Shown: piece by piece, positions 33,915 through 41,968 of the stretch
How the letters are laid out: every line of letters starts with the position of its first letter
Position numbering within the stretch: the first letter of the stretch is position 1
DNA from: Spirochaetae bacterium HGW-Spirochaetae-3
GTDB lineage: Bacteria; Spirochaetota; Spirochaetia; Treponematales; UBA12059
Assembly (NCBI GenBank): GCA_002839315.1
Contig: PGXV01000001.1
Coordinates: forward strand, 248,001 to 312,000
Direction: 5' to 3'
Length of the DNA stretch: 64,000 bases
The notes under the pieces: model-generated
What the model was told of the DNA's origin: nothing
The model's input: only the letters and a program-made list of their open reading frames with translations
Databases searched by the model: none
Made by a program: the position numbers and the translations under genes

Positions 33915-34795
33915 GATGCTCCCTTCCAGCGAATGGCGGCGAGCAGTACGGCCCTGGCCGCGTCTATGCCGCATGTCCCTTCGAGCGCCTCGAATCCGGG
34001 GCAGGCGTTCGTCTCGCAGACGACGAACGACGTCGCCTCCTCGTTCCCGAACAGGAAGTCTACGGTGCCGTACGCGAGGCCGGAATCGTCGAATACGCGC
34101 TTAGCCTCGGCCGCGAGTCCCGCGGGCGGATCGAACGGCCGCATGACGCCTCCGGAATGCGAATTGGAGGCGAGGCCCTCGGCTTCGCGTATGACGGCTA
34201 TCGCGGTCGGGTAGGGCTCCTCATCGTCGAAGCGGGCGAAGAAGAACCGGACGTCGCGGCCGCGGCTGGGCTCGACGTATTCCTGCGCGACGTATGGGAC
34301 CCGTTCCGGTTCGCCGCTATCCATGAATGATAGCCATCGGGTATACGAATCGACGAGCGCGACGCCGCGACCCATCATGCCGTACCGCGGCTTGACGACG
34401 AAGGGGAAACCGAGCGGGGCGCGCCGTTCCGACGGGTCGATCGCCGCCGTGCGGGGATGGGCCGCGCCTATGGCCGCGTAGCGCCGCGCCTGCCCCAGCT
34501 TGTCAGCCGCCAGAGAGGTGGCGCTCGCGCAGTTCACGACCGATATGCCGGACGCCTCGAGCTCCTCGTACAATTCGATCGGCAGCTCTCCGCGCAACAG
34601 CGCGACGTGGCCGGCGCAGAATTCCACGGCGCGGCTAAAGGGGTAGCCTGCATAGTGGATAGCCGCATCGTAGTCTATGCCGAGATCGCGAGCGGCCTCG
34701 GCGAGCCGCCTCGACGGATAGAACGAGTCGAGGTAGCCGGTATCTTCTGTCTTGAGTCCGTAGACGAGCCTAATGCCCATACCGCGTATGCCCAT
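33911..34795 (-). CDS. RimK-like ATP-grasp ligase
   Basis: 294 residues. ATP-grasp fold: a N-terminal pre-ATP domain, SLAADKLGQARRYAAIG and GFPFVVKPRYGMMGRGV (the glycine-rich lid), VAQEYVEP, RDVRFFF, and metal-binding DFLFGNEE...VCETNACPGFEALEGT at the end. RimK relatives add glutamate or other amino acids to proteins or cofactors; being coupled to folC by an ATGA overlap, a glutamate-ligase role is plausible. The start region carries a 15-base tandem duplication giving MGIRGMGIR; the ATG at 34795 or the one at 34780 could be used. No ribosome-binding site is present; TATACT lies 8 bases upstream of 34795. Confidence 0.8.
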   Translation of the reverse strand: MGIRGMGIRLVYGLKTEDTGYLDSFYPSRRLAEAARDLGIDYDAAIHYAGYPFSRAVEFCAGHVALLRGELPIELYEELEASGISVVNCASATSLAADKLGQARRYAAIGAAHPRTAAIDPSERRAPLGFPFVVKPRYGMMGRGVALVDSYTRWLSFMDSGEPERVPYVAQEYVEPSRGRDVRFFFARFDDEEPYPTAIAVIREAEGLASNSHSGGVMRPFDPPAGLAAEAKRVFDDSGLAYGTVDFLFGNEEATSFVVCETNACPGFEALEGTCGIDAARAVLLAAIRWKGAS

Positions 34796-34801
34796 ACCGC
34801 G
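34772..34801. repeat. 15-base tandem duplication containing two start codons
   Basis: On the minus strand the unit CGCGGTATGGGCATA is followed by CGCGGTATGGGCATT, differing in the last base. Both copies hold an ATG in the same frame of the ATP-grasp gene. Confidence 0.7.
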
Positions 34802-34803
34802 GG

Positions 34804-34809
34804 AGTATA
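34804..34809 (-). promoter_or_regulatory. TATACT -10 box placed for a leaderless transcript
   Basis: Minus-strand TATACT, exactly 8 bases before the ATG at 34795, with TAGACG 17 bases upstream as a fair -35 (4 of 6). No Shine-Dalgarno. Confidence 0.5.
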
Positions 34810-34829
34810 GCCGGCGAGGACGGGGCCGT

Positions 34830-37073
34830 CTATCGGGCCCGTCCTCGGGCCATGGAGACGGTCCACGAGCTGGGCCAGATGATCGGTCCGGCGGCGAATG
34901 CCTTCTTGAGCGCTTCCCTTATCGAGTCGAGCTGCGTAGCGCTCAAGGCCGTCGCTACGGCTCCTCCATACGCCGAATCGGGCGACGACCACGCGTCGGC
35001 CTCCCTGTCTCCGAGAGAGCGCCGCGCCTCTACGCGATAGGCATCGACGCGCCCCGGTTCGAGCCCGGCCTCGGCTATCGTCAGCGCCAACGCCTCCGGG
35101 GACAGGCCGGGGGCGGTATCCGACGCGTAGAACGCGGCGTCGGCCGCGGCGAATACGGCCAGCGTACCTTCGTCGATATACGGGGCGACGACTCCCGGGA
35201 GTATGCCCGGCATCGGCGCCCGCTCGGCGAACACGAAGGCCAGGGGCGCTCCCGCGGCCGAGCCGAGCGCATCGTCGCATGCGCGTAGTCCGCGTATCGC
35301 GGCGTTGCGGTCGCCGTACGCGGACAGGAAGCCCGAGGCTACGATGAGGTCGAAGTTACGGTGATCGGCGGCCTTCAGCACCGAATCGGCGACGCTTTCC
35401 GGAGTGTCGCAGGCGATGATGCGCGGCTTGTTAAGGTCCTCGACGTCCGAGAACGAGAAGGATAGCCTCTCGAGCGACGCTGGGTTCCTGCAGACTCCGA
35501 ACGCCGAGCCTTCGGGGCATATGCGTACCGCTTCGCGTAACAGGAGCCCGTCGTCAGCGTTAAGCACCAGCACGTTGGCGTGCCGGGGCGGGAAGGCCAG
35601 TTTGTATACGACGTCGCGGAGGCCGGCCAGGCCGCCGGCGACGCTGGCTTCCGCCCTGGCCGTCCATGCCGCGGCCTGCGCGTGGCTCGTGGGCGAACTC
35701 GTGCCGGAGCCGGCCTGCGCGTCTAAATCGCCTGACAGCCACGCCGCGAGCTGGGCGTCGCGCCGCCTGAGTACTTCGTCGCGTACCTGCGACTCGTAGC
35801 CCATGGATCCCGGTTGATAGAATACGGCGCCCTTGAGGCTCTCGGGTAAGTACTGCTGGGCCGTCCAGTGGCTGCGGAACGCGTGGGGGTATAGGTAACC
35901 GGCGCCGTGCCCGAGGCCTTCGGCGTCGCGACTGGCGTCCTTCAGGTGGTCGGGCACTTCGGCACGCTCCGACTCGACGGCGGCCAGCGCGTCGAAGTAG
36001 GCCATGCCCGAATTGGACTTGGGCGTCGTCGCCAGGTACAGCGTAGCCTCGGCCAGGTGGAACTGCCCCTCGGGCAGGCCTATACGCTCGTACGCGGCGG
36101 CGCACGACTCCACGACGCCTATCGCACGCGGGTCGGCCAGTCCGACGTCCTCGGCGGCCGAGATAAGGAGCCGCCTGAAGATGAAGCGCGGATCCTCGCC
36201 CGCGTAGACCATGCGGGCCAGCCAGTACAGGGCGGCGTCCGGATCCGAGCCGCGTACGCTCTTGATGAAGGCGCTAACGGCGTCGTAGTGGTAGTCTCCG
36301 TCGCGGTCGTATAGGACGGCCCTGCGCTGTATGCTCTGCTCGGCGGCCTCCATCGTCACGAGCACCGTAGCGCCCGTCGAAGGCGGCCACGGCTCGGCGC
36401 TCGTCTCTATCGCCAGCTCGAGCGCGTTGAGGAGGCTGCGCGCGTCGCCGTCCGCTATCTTTATCAGGTGCTCGAGCGCGTCGTCCTCGAACTCTACGCG
36501 CCAGCGGCCGTAGCCGCGGTCCGCGTCGGATATAGCCGAGCGCGCCGCGGCGGCCAGGTCGTCGTCGCCCAGCGGATGAAGCTGGAATACCCTGGACCGG
36601 GATACCAGCGCCTTGTTGACCTCGAAGAAAGGGTTCTCGGTAGTGGCGCCTATCAGGATGATGGTGCCGTTCTCTACGAACGGCAAGAGCGCGTCCTGCT
36701 GGGCCTTGTTCCAGCGGTGCACCTCGTCGACGAACAGTATGGTCCGCCGGTCGTACAGGTCGCGCTCGCGCTTCGCCGAGTCTACGGAGTCGCGTATCGC
36801 CTGCACGCCAGAGAGCACCGCGTTTATCGATATGAAGCGCGACTTGGTGGTATTGGCTATCACGCGGGCCAGCGTCGTCTTGCCGGTGCCCGGAGGACCC
36901 GACAGTATGATCGACGACAGCCGGTCGCGCTGTATCGCGCGCCTGAGGAGGCGGCCGGGACCTACGATGTGGTCCTGGCCTATGAACTCGTCGAGGGTAC
37001 GGGGACGCATCCTGTCCGCGAGCGGCCCCGTGCCCTCTTTGGGCTGGGCGCCCGCGAACAGGTCGTCGCTCAA
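34830..37073 (-). CDS. rarA: RarA/MgsA-type AAA+ ATPase with long C-terminal methyltransferase-like extension
   Basis: 747 residues from a TTG at 37073, where homology begins (SDDLFAG...PLADRMRPRTLDEFIGQ); an ATG at 37118 would add 15 residues read through the end of the upstream gene, and neither has a clear ribosome-binding site. Residues 20-430 are a RarA clamp-loader-like ATPase: Walker A GPPGTGKT (59-66), Walker B ILFVDE (112-117), GATTENPFFEVN and a C-terminal lid and tetramerisation part ending QPGSMGYE. RarA acts at stalled replication forks. Beyond it are about 300 extra residues with a Rossmann-like block (VLVLNADDGLLLREAV; FDLIVASGFLSAY) resembling a SAM-methyltransferase fold without an obvious catalytic motif. 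E. coli RarA ends near 447. Confidence 0.85.
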   Translation of the reverse strand: MSDDLFAGAQPKEGTGPLADRMRPRTLDEFIGQDHIVGPGRLLRRAIQRDRLSSIILSGPPGTGKTTLARVIANTTKSRFISINAVLSGVQAIRDSVDSAKRERDLYDRRTILFVDEVHRWNKAQQDALLPFVENGTIILIGATTENPFFEVNKALVSRSRVFQLHPLGDDDLAAAARSAISDADRGYGRWRVEFEDDALEHLIKIADGDARSLLNALELAIETSAEPWPPSTGATVLVTMEAAEQSIQRRAVLYDRDGDYHYDAVSAFIKSVRGSDPDAALYWLARMVYAGEDPRFIFRRLLISAAEDVGLADPRAIGVVESCAAAYERIGLPEGQFHLAEATLYLATTPKSNSGMAYFDALAAVESERAEVPDHLKDASRDAEGLGHGAGYLYPHAFRSHWTAQQYLPESLKGAVFYQPGSMGYESQVRDEVLRRRDAQLAAWLSGDLDAQAGSGTSSPTSHAQAAAWTARAEASVAGGLAGLRDVVYKLAFPPRHANVLVLNADDGLLLREAVRICPEGSAFGVCRNPASLERLSFSFSDVEDLNKPRIIACDTPESVADSVLKAADHRNFDLIVASGFLSAYGDRNAAIRGLRACDDALGSAAGAPLAFVFAERAPMPGILPGVVAPYIDEGTLAVFAAADAAFYASDTAPGLSPEALALTIAEAGLEPGRVDAYRVEARRSLGDREADAWSSPDSAYGGAVATALSATQLDSIREALKKAFAAGPIIWPSSWTVSMARGRAR

Positions 37074-37083
37074 GGCTACGCCG

Positions 37084-38274
37084 CTATTCCTGTTGCCATC
37101 CGCCCCAGGCGGTATCATAGGTATTGGACCATAGCCCGTCTCCGGCGGTCATCGCGAAGATCTTGCCTTCCGCGCTGAAATACGGCATGCCGTTGATCGA
37201 AGCGCCCGCGAGGCTGCTTTCAAAATTGGTAGCGGACGATATAAGCTCGTGGGTATCGTCCTCTGCCATCGTCGCAGTAAACCCGCCGCTTATGTCGAAC
37301 TCGAGGTATCCGTCTACCGACGGACTATCGCTGGAGCTGCGGTACTTGCTGTTGGTACCGACGACGAGTACTTGCTTAGTAACGTAATCGATGTAGGTCG
37401 GCGCAGACAGCGAATAGGCGTCTCCGGATGAATCGGTATAGGCACTCGTTGACGATAACCATGAAATACCGTTATCGGCGGAGTAGTATAGCTTGCCGTA
37501 TCGACCAGAGACAAAGAAGTTCGTACCGTCCGTACAAACGCCGCCATAGGTCGGCGTGTCGTCTATGCTAGCCCAGTCCGCCGGACCGGAAGCGACGACC
37601 GTCAGCGAGCCAGCGTCGGCGCCCCGTATCAGCTTTCCGCCTGCGGTAAAGATGTAGTTAGCACCGTTCCATGCAACGGACGTAGGGACGCCGATTTCAA
37701 TATTGTCTATGATGGCGGTTGGGGTAAAAGCGGTAGTTGCCGAACTGTATATGCTATACTCGGCGTCTGCCTCGGTATCGGACCTGACATTACCGGTAAC
37801 AACGAACACTATGTTGTTAGCCGCAAGCACCGCCTTTATACGCTCGCCGGGCGGTAAGCCGGTGACTTGCGCCCAGGTCGCTCCGTCGTTCGTCCACCTG
37901 ACGCCTATATCATCGCGGCTGACCGCCTCCGTGAACGCAACAAAAAGCGTATCGGTACCGGTAATAGGAATGACGACTCCGGCGCTCGGTATGAGCGTCT
38001 TGCTCGTCACGTCCGAGGTGTCCGCCTGGGTCCAGCTGGAATCGCCGTCGGCCTTCTTCCATAGCGTGCCGATGCCTGCATAGTAGGTCGTCCCGAGGCG
38101 AGCGACGAAGGTGGGCGAAGAGGATTCCAGAGCCTTGGTCGAATTGTCTGACGTAGACTCAGCGTCGGCGACGTATGAGAAAATGCCGGCGGCGCCTTCT
38201 TCGCAGGAAACCAGGATGAGCGCCGCGAGCAGTGCGGCCAATACAAGAGGGCGACGTCTGTCGATAGATTTCAT
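37084..38274 (-). CDS. lipoprotein with propeller-like repeats
   Basis: 396 residues; GAGGAT 8 bases before the ATG at 38274. The lipobox is LILVSC. The mature part has recurring short blocks such as VRWTNDGATW, NYIFTAGGKLIRG, FFVSGRYGKLYYSADNGISW, typical of BNR/Asp-box-like beta-propellers. Its GC is visibly lower than that of the neighbours, with stretches rich in Thr, Ser and Asp, which may point to a faster-evolving surface protein. Function unknown. Confidence 0.68.
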   Translation of the reverse strand: MKSIDRRRPLVLAALLAALILVSCEEGAAGIFSYVADAESTSDNSTKALESSSPTFVARLGTTYYAGIGTLWKKADGDSSWTQADTSDVTSKTLIPSAGVVIPITGTDTLFVAFTEAVSRDDIGVRWTNDGATWAQVTGLPPGERIKAVLAANNIVFVVTGNVRSDTEADAEYSIYSSATTAFTPTAIIDNIEIGVPTSVAWNGANYIFTAGGKLIRGADAGSLTVVASGPADWASIDDTPTYGGVCTDGTNFFVSGRYGKLYYSADNGISWLSSTSAYTDSSGDAYSLSAPTYIDYVTKQVLVVGTNSKYRSSSDSPSVDGYLEFDISGGFTATMAEDDTHELISSATNFESSLAGASINGMPYFSAEGKIFAMTAGDGLWSNTYDTAWGGWQQE

Positions 38275-38291
38275 ACGGTTATCCTCGGCTC

Positions 38292-38915
38292 TCACAGATG
38301 GTAGGAGACGGACAGGGTCGTCTCCAGGAAGAATCCGACGCGGGAATTCTCTGGGTAATCGCTCATGATCTGCGGTATGACGTTGCCGAAGACGTTAAGC
38401 CCGTAGCTCATGTCGGGCGACGCCTTCCACAGGAACGAAGAACCAGCCTTGAACAGGAAGTCTACGTGCTTATAATCGCCTACCGCCGATATCGCCATAC
38501 CGGCGCCTGCGGTAGGCATGATGACGAACTGGCCGATGGGGAACGCCCTTATGAAGCGTAAGGCCAACGGCGCGATGAATAGCCTGTCGTCGCTGACGGT
38601 GCCTATGAAGCTACCCGCCAGGTCTCCGGCCAACGCCCATTTCTCGTTGAGGAATCCCGCGTACGACAGCGAGAAGGCGAAGCCGGGGGTCGAATTCGCG
38701 GCTTCGAACACCGCTTCGCCTGGATTGTAGAACCCTAACGGGATGGCGACGCCGAGCGATAGGGACAGGATGCCGTCGCCGCGCTCGAAGGCGGTGTAAC
38801 CGGTCAAGGCAATAGCGGGCGCCTCGTCACCGGGCAAGGCGGCCTCGTCCTGGGCCATGGCCGGCGCCCCGATAGCGAGCGCGGCTACGAATACGGTCAA
38901 GGGAAAGGAGCGCAT
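38292..38915 (-). CDS. putative outer-membrane beta-barrel protein
   Basis: 207 residues; GGAGGA 4 bases before the ATG. A signal peptide ends near AMA-QDE. The mature chain alternates polar and hydrophobic residues with many glycines and aromatics (ILSLSLGVAIPLGFYNPGEA, FAFSLSYAGFLNEKWALAGD), the pattern of an 8- to 10-strand barrel, and ends in a strand TLSVSYHL. It precedes the propeller lipoprotein by 17 bases on the same strand, so the two probably form an envelope operon. Upstream, TTTCAG-17-TATATT (38950-38978) is a possible promoter. Confidence 0.65.
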   Translation of the reverse strand: MRSFPLTVFVAALAIGAPAMAQDEAALPGDEAPAIALTGYTAFERGDGILSLSLGVAIPLGFYNPGEAVFEAANSTPGFAFSLSYAGFLNEKWALAGDLAGSFIGTVSDDRLFIAPLALRFIRAFPIGQFVIMPTAGAGMAISAVGDYKHVDFLFKAGSSFLWKASPDMSYGLNVFGNVIPQIMSDYPENSRVGFFLETTLSVSYHL

Positions 38916-38949
38916 CGTTCCTCCGATAGATTTCTAGATATGCGGCGCG

Positions 38950-38978
38950 AATATATCACGGTCCGTACGCCTCTGAAA
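38950..38978 (-). promoter_or_regulatory. promoter candidate for the barrel-lipoprotein pair
   Basis: Minus-strand TTTCAG (38973-38978), 17 bases, TATATT (38950-38955). Confidence 0.3.
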
Positions 38979-39006
38979 AGGCGCGAGCCATCGCCGCGGT
39001 TACGCT

Positions 39007-39567
39007 TTATTCGATCTTTACGGTGGATCTGGCCTGAGAAAGCGTCGCCCAGGACGAGGACAGTCCAGATTCTATATCCCAGCGCAGCTCGATCTGGGCG
39101 AGGATATAGGTCTTGGCGCGGATCGGAGAGACGGCGAGCCGGTCGACGACGGGAAGGTGCGAACCGTCCGATGACGAAAGGGTAGCGCAATAGCAGCCTT
39201 TTCCCGCCTCGAAGGGGCCTGGCCGGCATGCCGAGGAAGCGGTGGCGAGCGGTAGACGCGCGACGAGTTCATCCAGCGCGGACGAGCGGGTCGCCGGAAA
39301 GCAGAGGAATACGTCGTCGCCGAGCCGCTCGAGGCCGATAAGCTCGAACGGCAGCCGGCTTCTAGAGGCTATGCCCGCGAGCGACGCTCCGGATATGGGT
39401 TGGCCGAGCCAGGCGATGACGGGGTAGTCGAAGAAAGCCCTCGCGCTCGCGGCGCCGAGTTCCGTCCAGAACGCGCGGCGGATATCCGCGATCGTGCGCG
39501 TCACGTTGCCTGGCGGTACCATGGCCAAGGCGATGCTAGAGACGGATTCTAATGTTCCCAAACCCAT
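39007..39567 (-). CDS. hypothetical protein, 186 residues
   Basis: I do not recognise this protein. From the ATG at 39567 it has no signal peptide. It has several cysteines (CFPATRSS; SSACRPGPFEAGKGCYCATL), mixed alpha/beta composition, and an end with repeated charged/hydrophobic alternation (TYILAQIELRWDIE). The frame is open upstream into the divergent gene but those codons are shadow sequence. The ATG has no Shine-Dalgarno and sits exactly 8 bases after TATACT. Confidence 0.55.
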   Translation of the reverse strand: MGLGTLESVSSIALAMVPPGNVTRTIADIRRAFWTELGAASARAFFDYPVIAWLGQPISGASLAGIASRSRLPFELIGLERLGDDVFLCFPATRSSALDELVARLPLATASSACRPGPFEAGKGCYCATLSSSDGSHLPVVDRLAVSPIRAKTYILAQIELRWDIESGLSSSWATLSQARSTVKIE

Positions 39568-39575
39568 GAAGCTAT

Positions 39576-39583
39576 AGTATACT
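39576..39583. promoter_or_regulatory. palindromic AGTATACT, possible bidirectional leaderless promoter
   Basis: Read on the minus strand, TATACT (39576-39581) lies 8 bases before the ATG at 39567, with TTTACA (39597-39602) 15 bases upstream. Read on the plus strand, TATACT (39578-39583) has TTCCCA (39555-39560) at 17 bases and serves the gene at 39620. The symmetric core could fire both ways. Confidence 0.5.
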
Positions 39584-39619
39584 CGCTCTATCCTCTTGTA
39601 AAGGAACGATATAGTCATG

Positions 39620-40393
39620 ATGCATAAAGTAGAGCGCATAGCTTCGAAGCTCACCTCGATCATATCCGCGTGGCCGGAGGTAGAGAGCGTTCTATCGTGC
39701 GAAGCATCAGAAACGGACGTGCTCGATCCGTATTTCGCCCTCGTCCTCGACGTATACTACGACGGCGCTATACCGGGGCGGGATGAACGGCAATCCTTGT
39801 ATGATAATCCTGGCGCCTTCGAGACTTCGAGCTCCGGAGAGAAGGACCGGTTCTTCCTGGAGAGCCTGCCCATACACATAGAATACAAGCACGCGAGCGC
39901 GCTCGAGAACGTTATCGGGAACCAGTTCGATTCCATGCTGGTATTCGGCTCTTCAGGCACCTACATACTGCATCGCCTCGTCAACGGTACCATCCTCTAT
40001 AAGCGTAACGATAGGATAGAGCGCATACGGGAATCGCTTAACCATAGCCCGCTCGAATTCTGGCAGCACCTCCGTGAAGTCAATCAGCAGAAGATGGAGC
40101 ATTGCTTAAGCGACTTGGGCGGCGCGGCGCTCAAGGATGACCGTTTCTTCTATTTCGTATCGCTTTCCGGCTTCATGAGGGCCTTCGTCTCGGCTATCTT
40201 CGCCGCGAATAGGCAGTGGGAGCCTTCAGACAGGCATATGTCGGCCGCTCTTCTGGCTCTGCCGATACTGCCCGAGGACCTGCAGGGCCGATGGGCGCAA
40301 CTCCTGCAAACAGACGGCTCGGTAGACCCCGAGCGGCGATATCAGATAGCTCAGCTCATAACCCGGAGCGTTTTCGCTCTTGAACAGGCATAA
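39620..40393 (+). CDS. hypothetical protein, possibly nucleotidyltransferase-fold
   Basis: 257 residues from the ATG at 39620 (an adjacent ATG lies at 39617); AAGGAA lies 9 bases upstream. Soluble, no signal. The N-terminal block (VESVLSCEASETDVLDPYFA then LVLDVYYDG) and a later helical part (FWQHLREVNQQKMEHCLSDL) weakly recall nucleotidyltransferase-like DUF4037 proteins, but the GS...D.D catalytic motif is not present, so this is a guess. It overlaps the next gene by 14 bases, suggesting an operon. Confidence 0.5.
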   Translation: MHKVERIASKLTSIISAWPEVESVLSCEASETDVLDPYFALVLDVYYDGAIPGRDERQSLYDNPGAFETSSSGEKDRFFLESLPIHIEYKHASALENVIGNQFDSMLVFGSSGTYILHRLVNGTILYKRNDRIERIRESLNHSPLEFWQHLREVNQQKMEHCLSDLGGAALKDDRFFYFVSLSGFMRAFVSAIFAANRQWEPSDRHMSAALLALPILPEDLQGRWAQLLQTDGSVDPERRYQIAQLITRSVFALEQA

Positions 40394-41966
40394 TCCGCTA
40401 GCGATAGCGTCGGCGCTCGTACTTTTCCTCGCCTTCGCCTGCGCCCCCGACTATGTCGAGGGCCTTTCCCTATCCGAGTTCGACGGAACCGCGGTCGACG
40501 TTTCTAGGGCGAGGGGCGAAGGCTCCGTCGTCCCGGCCGATAGCGTCGCCGTATTCTCGCCGGAGCGACCGATATCCTTCGGGGCCGAGCAGGACCTGGC
40601 CATACTGGTCAGGGGCTCGGGTCGGCTGACGGTACGGTTGTTCGCGTCTACCAGGTCAGGCTCGCCCGTCGCGTCCGCCGACTTCGCCGTCATAGCCGGG
40701 CTGGACGCCGAGCTCAGGATACCGGTACCGAGCGGCGCTTCGGTCTCAGTCATAGAGATAGGATCCGTCGCGGGTAGCGACGCCCCCGGCGGCGCCGAAC
40801 TGTCGGGTTTCGCCGTGAGGCCGGCCTTCTGGGGGTTCCGATTCGACGGCGACGGGTATATCGTAGACGCGACCACGACGCTGAAGGCCGATTCCGTAGC
40901 GACATACGCGCGGCTCGAGGTTCCTCGCGGCCTCGACGCCTCCCTGATCGTCGGCGCTGTAGCGGACGGAACGGTCAGGATAACGCCGCTCGGCTCCGGC
41001 GGCGCCCGGGAACGGGCCTTCGTCGCGACCTTGCGCGCGGGCACGGACCTGGCCCTTCCGCTGGCCGCGCTCGATGGCGCAGCGGCCGTATCGATAGAAT
41101 CCGCCGCCGGCCTGCGTTCGGCTTCGTACCTGCGCGGCGAAGGCGCCCCGCTATCCGATCTACACGCCATCCTCGCGATCGCGTTACCGGTACCCGTCGC
41201 GCCCGCCGTATACCGCTGGGATATCCTGCCTGGCACGCTCGTGTTCGACTTCGCCGATTACGCCGCTCAGGACCGGTACCTGAAGCGGCTGGCCTTCTTC
41301 GCCGAGAAACCGGGATTCCGCGGTCGACTCGCGTCAGACGGAGAGATAGAGAAACTGCACGGTTGGAACGCCCACGATTATTCTGCCGGTACCATGGCGG
41401 CCTTCTTCGCCAAGGCCGAAGCGGAAAAATTCCCCCTGAACAGGTCAGAGGAAGAATTGCTCGAGACGCTCGTCTCGTACGGCGTTCTGACGAGGGATTC
41501 TGGCGGGATAGGCGCCGGAACCGGAGCCATCATATCCATTTCAAGGGAATCGTCGCCGGAGCTCCGTCGGCTCTTCCTGGATCATGAGGCGTCTCATGCG
41601 TTGTTCTTCCAGGACGCGGAATACCGGAGACTTTCGGAGCGCCTCTGGGACTCCCTGGGACCCGAGGCGAGGCGTTTCTGGCTGACGCACCTGTCATGGA
41701 GACGCTACGATACGAAGGACAGGTATCTATGCGTAAACGAGCATCAGTCCTATCTAGTGCAACAGGCTACGCGCTACACGCGTACGTACTACGAATCGGT
41801 ACTGGCTCGGCTGATAGAGGCGTACCCGATGGAACAGGCGCGCCTCGAGGCCGACGCCCCGTTGATCCTTGAATCGACCAGCCGATGCGCCGATGAGTTG
41901 GATAGCTACCTCGCTTCCCGCTGGGGACTATCCGCCGGCCGTTTCGGGCGGCTCCGTCGGCCCTAG
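40380..41966 (+). CDS. lipoprotein with putative zinc-metallopeptidase HExxH motif, TTG start
   Basis: 528 residues. The only start that leaves an intact signal peptide is the TTG at 40380, inside the end of the preceding gene. The lipobox is LAFAC. Residues 25-290 form beta-sandwich-like repeats; the C-terminal third is helical and holds LDHEASHALFF, an HExxH zinc motif, followed about 55 residues later by CVNEHQSYLVQQ, whose Glu or His could be the third ligand (gluzincin-like). It is predicted to be an envelope-anchored peptidase. No family name is claimed. It is convergent with the Maf gene, 2 bases apart. Confidence 0.65.
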   Translation: MNRHNPLAIASALVLFLAFACAPDYVEGLSLSEFDGTAVDVSRARGEGSVVPADSVAVFSPERPISFGAEQDLAILVRGSGRLTVRLFASTRSGSPVASADFAVIAGLDAELRIPVPSGASVSVIEIGSVAGSDAPGGAELSGFAVRPAFWGFRFDGDGYIVDATTTLKADSVATYARLEVPRGLDASLIVGAVADGTVRITPLGSGGARERAFVATLRAGTDLALPLAALDGAAAVSIESAAGLRSASYLRGEGAPLSDLHAILAIALPVPVAPAVYRWDILPGTLVFDFADYAAQDRYLKRLAFFAEKPGFRGRLASDGEIEKLHGWNAHDYSAGTMAAFFAKAEAEKFPLNRSEEELLETLVSYGVLTRDSGGIGAGTGAIISISRESSPELRRLFLDHEASHALFFQDAEYRRLSERLWDSLGPEARRFWLTHLSWRRYDTKDRYLCVNEHQSYLVQQATRYTRTYYESVLARLIEAYPMEQARLEADAPLILESTSRCADELDSYLASRWGLSAGRFGRLRRP

Positions 41967-41968
41967 GC

